Part shown: in pieces, positions 25,403 to 25,907 of the stretch
Layout: every line of letters begins with the position of its first letter
Numbering within the stretch: the stretch's first letter is position 1
Assembly (NCBI RefSeq): GCF_009725235.1
Contig: NZ_WJFC01000187.1
Coordinates: 1-25,907, forward strand
Origin: Scytonema sp. UIC 10036
GTDB taxonomy: Bacteria; Cyanobacteriota; Cyanobacteriia; Cyanobacteriales; Nostocaceae
Reading direction: 5' to 3'
Length of the DNA: 25,907 nucleotides
Program-made: the position numbers and the translations under genes
Notes under the pieces: model-generated
The model's input: only the letters and a program-made list of their open reading frames with translations
What the model was told of the DNA's origin: nothing
Databases searched by the model: none

Positions 25403-25474
25403 ATGCCACTTCTTGAAGAGCAACTTTTCCGAGAAATCAAAACCCTATGCCTTCTTAAAAATTCAAAATTTTAA
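25403..25474 (+). CDS. Possible 23-residue small protein or truncated gene start
   Basis: A short frame starting MPLLEEQLFREIKTLCLLKN and ending at TAA. It is preceded by AGAGGAGTTAAAT, one of the strongest Shine-Dalgarno sequences in the window (GAGGAG, 25391-25396). Either a real small protein, a leader peptide, or the surviving start of a gene cut off by the AT-rich tandem repeat that begins at its stop codon. No family is recognised and coding cannot be proven from 24 codons. Confidence 0.35.
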   Translation: MPLLEEQLFREIKTLCLLKNSKF

Positions 25475-25511
25475 AATTATTTAAGAAATTGTAAAATTAT
25501 TTAAGAAATAT
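25472..25511. repeat. 20-bp tandem repeat
   Basis: TAAAATTATTTAAGAAATTG (25472-25491) is followed at once by a near copy, TAAAATTATTTAAGAAATAT (25492-25511). The first unit begins at the stop codon of the 23-codon frame. Confidence 0.7.
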
Positions 25512-25567
25512 CGTGACAGTATTGGGTTATGGCTTTTTTCTGCCAAGAAACCGAGCGCTCGGTGTAG

Positions 25568-25592
25568 GTTGGGTTGAGGAACGAAACCCAAC
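25568..25592. repeat. Dispersed cyanobacterial palindrome (GTTGGGTT...AACCCAAC)
   Basis: GTTGGGTT (25568-25575) pairs with AACCCAAC (25585-25592). The surrounding GTAGGTTGGGTTGAGGAACG is a familiar dispersed repeat in cyanobacterial spacers. Confidence 0.6.
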
Positions 25593-25612
25593 AGCGATCG
25601 CATCAGCATCAA

Positions 25613-25650
25613 AAACCCAACAATGTCAGGAAAATGTTGGGTTTCTGTTT
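25613..25650 (+). terminator. Strong hairpin followed by T-rich tract
   Basis: AAACCCAACA (25613-25622) pairs perfectly with TGTTGGGTTT (25635-25644) over a 12-base loop, then CTGTTTTT. This has the shape of a rho-independent terminator on the plus strand, though it may also be just the second half of the neighbouring repeat. Confidence 0.5.
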
Positions 25651-25821
25651 TTATTTCTCCAGAGTGAGAGCCGAGACGTAGAGTACGCTCTGGGTAAGAG
25701 GTGAGAGAGCTATTGATTCCCTGAAGTTTTTATCCACTTTGACAGGGCGCTTCTATGCCCACCCTACTTAACTACTTATTGAGAATGCAGATTGGTTACT
25801 GCCTCAGACCTTTTAAGTACT

Positions 25822-25907
25822 GGAGGCGGAGCCTCCCAATAGGCATTCCCAGGCTGAGCCTGGGAACGAGGTAGGGGCGAACGAGGTAGGGGCGAACGAG
25901 GTGGGGG
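25822..25907. repeat. Cluster of palindromes and 15-bp tandem repeats at the window edge
   Basis: GGAGGCGGAGCCTCC (25822-25836) and TTCCCAGGCTGAGCCTGGGAA (25846-25866, perfect except the centre) are followed by CGAGGTAGGGGCGAA repeated 2.7 times (25867-25907), which runs off the window. These are typical dispersed cyanobacterial intergenic repeats. Confidence 0.7.

Noticed and set aside
25513..25704. 63-codon frame at the right edge
   Set aside because: It is made of dispersed palindromic repeats and begins at a non-ATG codon.
25867..25907. CRISPR array at the window edge
   Set aside because: The 15-bp units are directly adjacent without spacers, so this is a simple tandem repeat.

Overview
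The window is cyanobacterial chromosomal DNA, most likely from a filamentous Nostocales-type strain. Evidence: a classic psaC (photosystem I iron-sulfur subunit) and a glmS lie at the right end, there is an SLH-domain cyanobacterial porin, HIP1 octamers (GCGATCGC) are scattered through genes and spacers (for example near 2579, 5890, 12253, 15585, 15773, 19012, 20068, 25206), and typical cyanobacterial dispersed palindromes and REP-like repeats are present. Genus or species cannot be fixed from this stretch alone.

Left part (1-13.8 kb): a two-gene signalling module occurs twice in tandem, and a third, damaged copy of its first gene follows. Gene 1 of the module is a membrane-spanning Ser/Thr kinase: N-terminal zinc ribbon, cytoplasmic kinase, one membrane helix, then a large extracytoplasmic domain like the substrate-binding proteins of branched-chain amino acid or amide ABC transporters. 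Gene 2 is a STAND/NB-ARC-type ATPase. It stops at the point where cyanobacterial relatives normally begin their WD40 or pentapeptide sensor repeats. An outer-membrane porin lies between the two modules. A plausible but untested reading is: porin admits a solute, the periplasmic domain binds it, the kinase relays the signal, and the repeat-less STAND ATPase responds. The third kinase has lost its zinc ribbon and the ATP-binding N-lobe, and a decayed piece of an AlbA_2/Schlafen-type gene lies just upstream.

Middle (13.8-15.3 kb): a UPF0175 / DUF3368 (PIN) toxin-antitoxin pair on the minus strand lies between two ~110-bp direct repeats, which are both the 3' end of the same decaying cyanobacterial gene. 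A C-terminal remnant of a REP-associated (IS200-like, Y1) transposase follows.

Right-middle (15.3-22.4 kb): a four-gene plus-strand run (dynamin-like GTPase, a 123-aa protein with a hydrophobic tail, a 138-aa unknown, and a 401-aa protein with a hydrophobic helix and coiled coil) converges on a minus-strand AlbA_2-HATPase gene. This ~7.1-kb block is flanked by two directly repeated 210-bp transposase remnants, so it looks like an exchangeable accessory segment.

Right end (22.7-25.9 kb): conserved genes glmS and psaC, both on the minus strand. glmS carries an apparent one-base deletion that splits the reading frame in the glutaminase domain. The last ~830 bp contain no conserved gene, only a possible 23-codon ORF with a strong Shine-Dalgarno sequence and dense repeats. 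No tRNA, rRNA or CRISPR array was seen.
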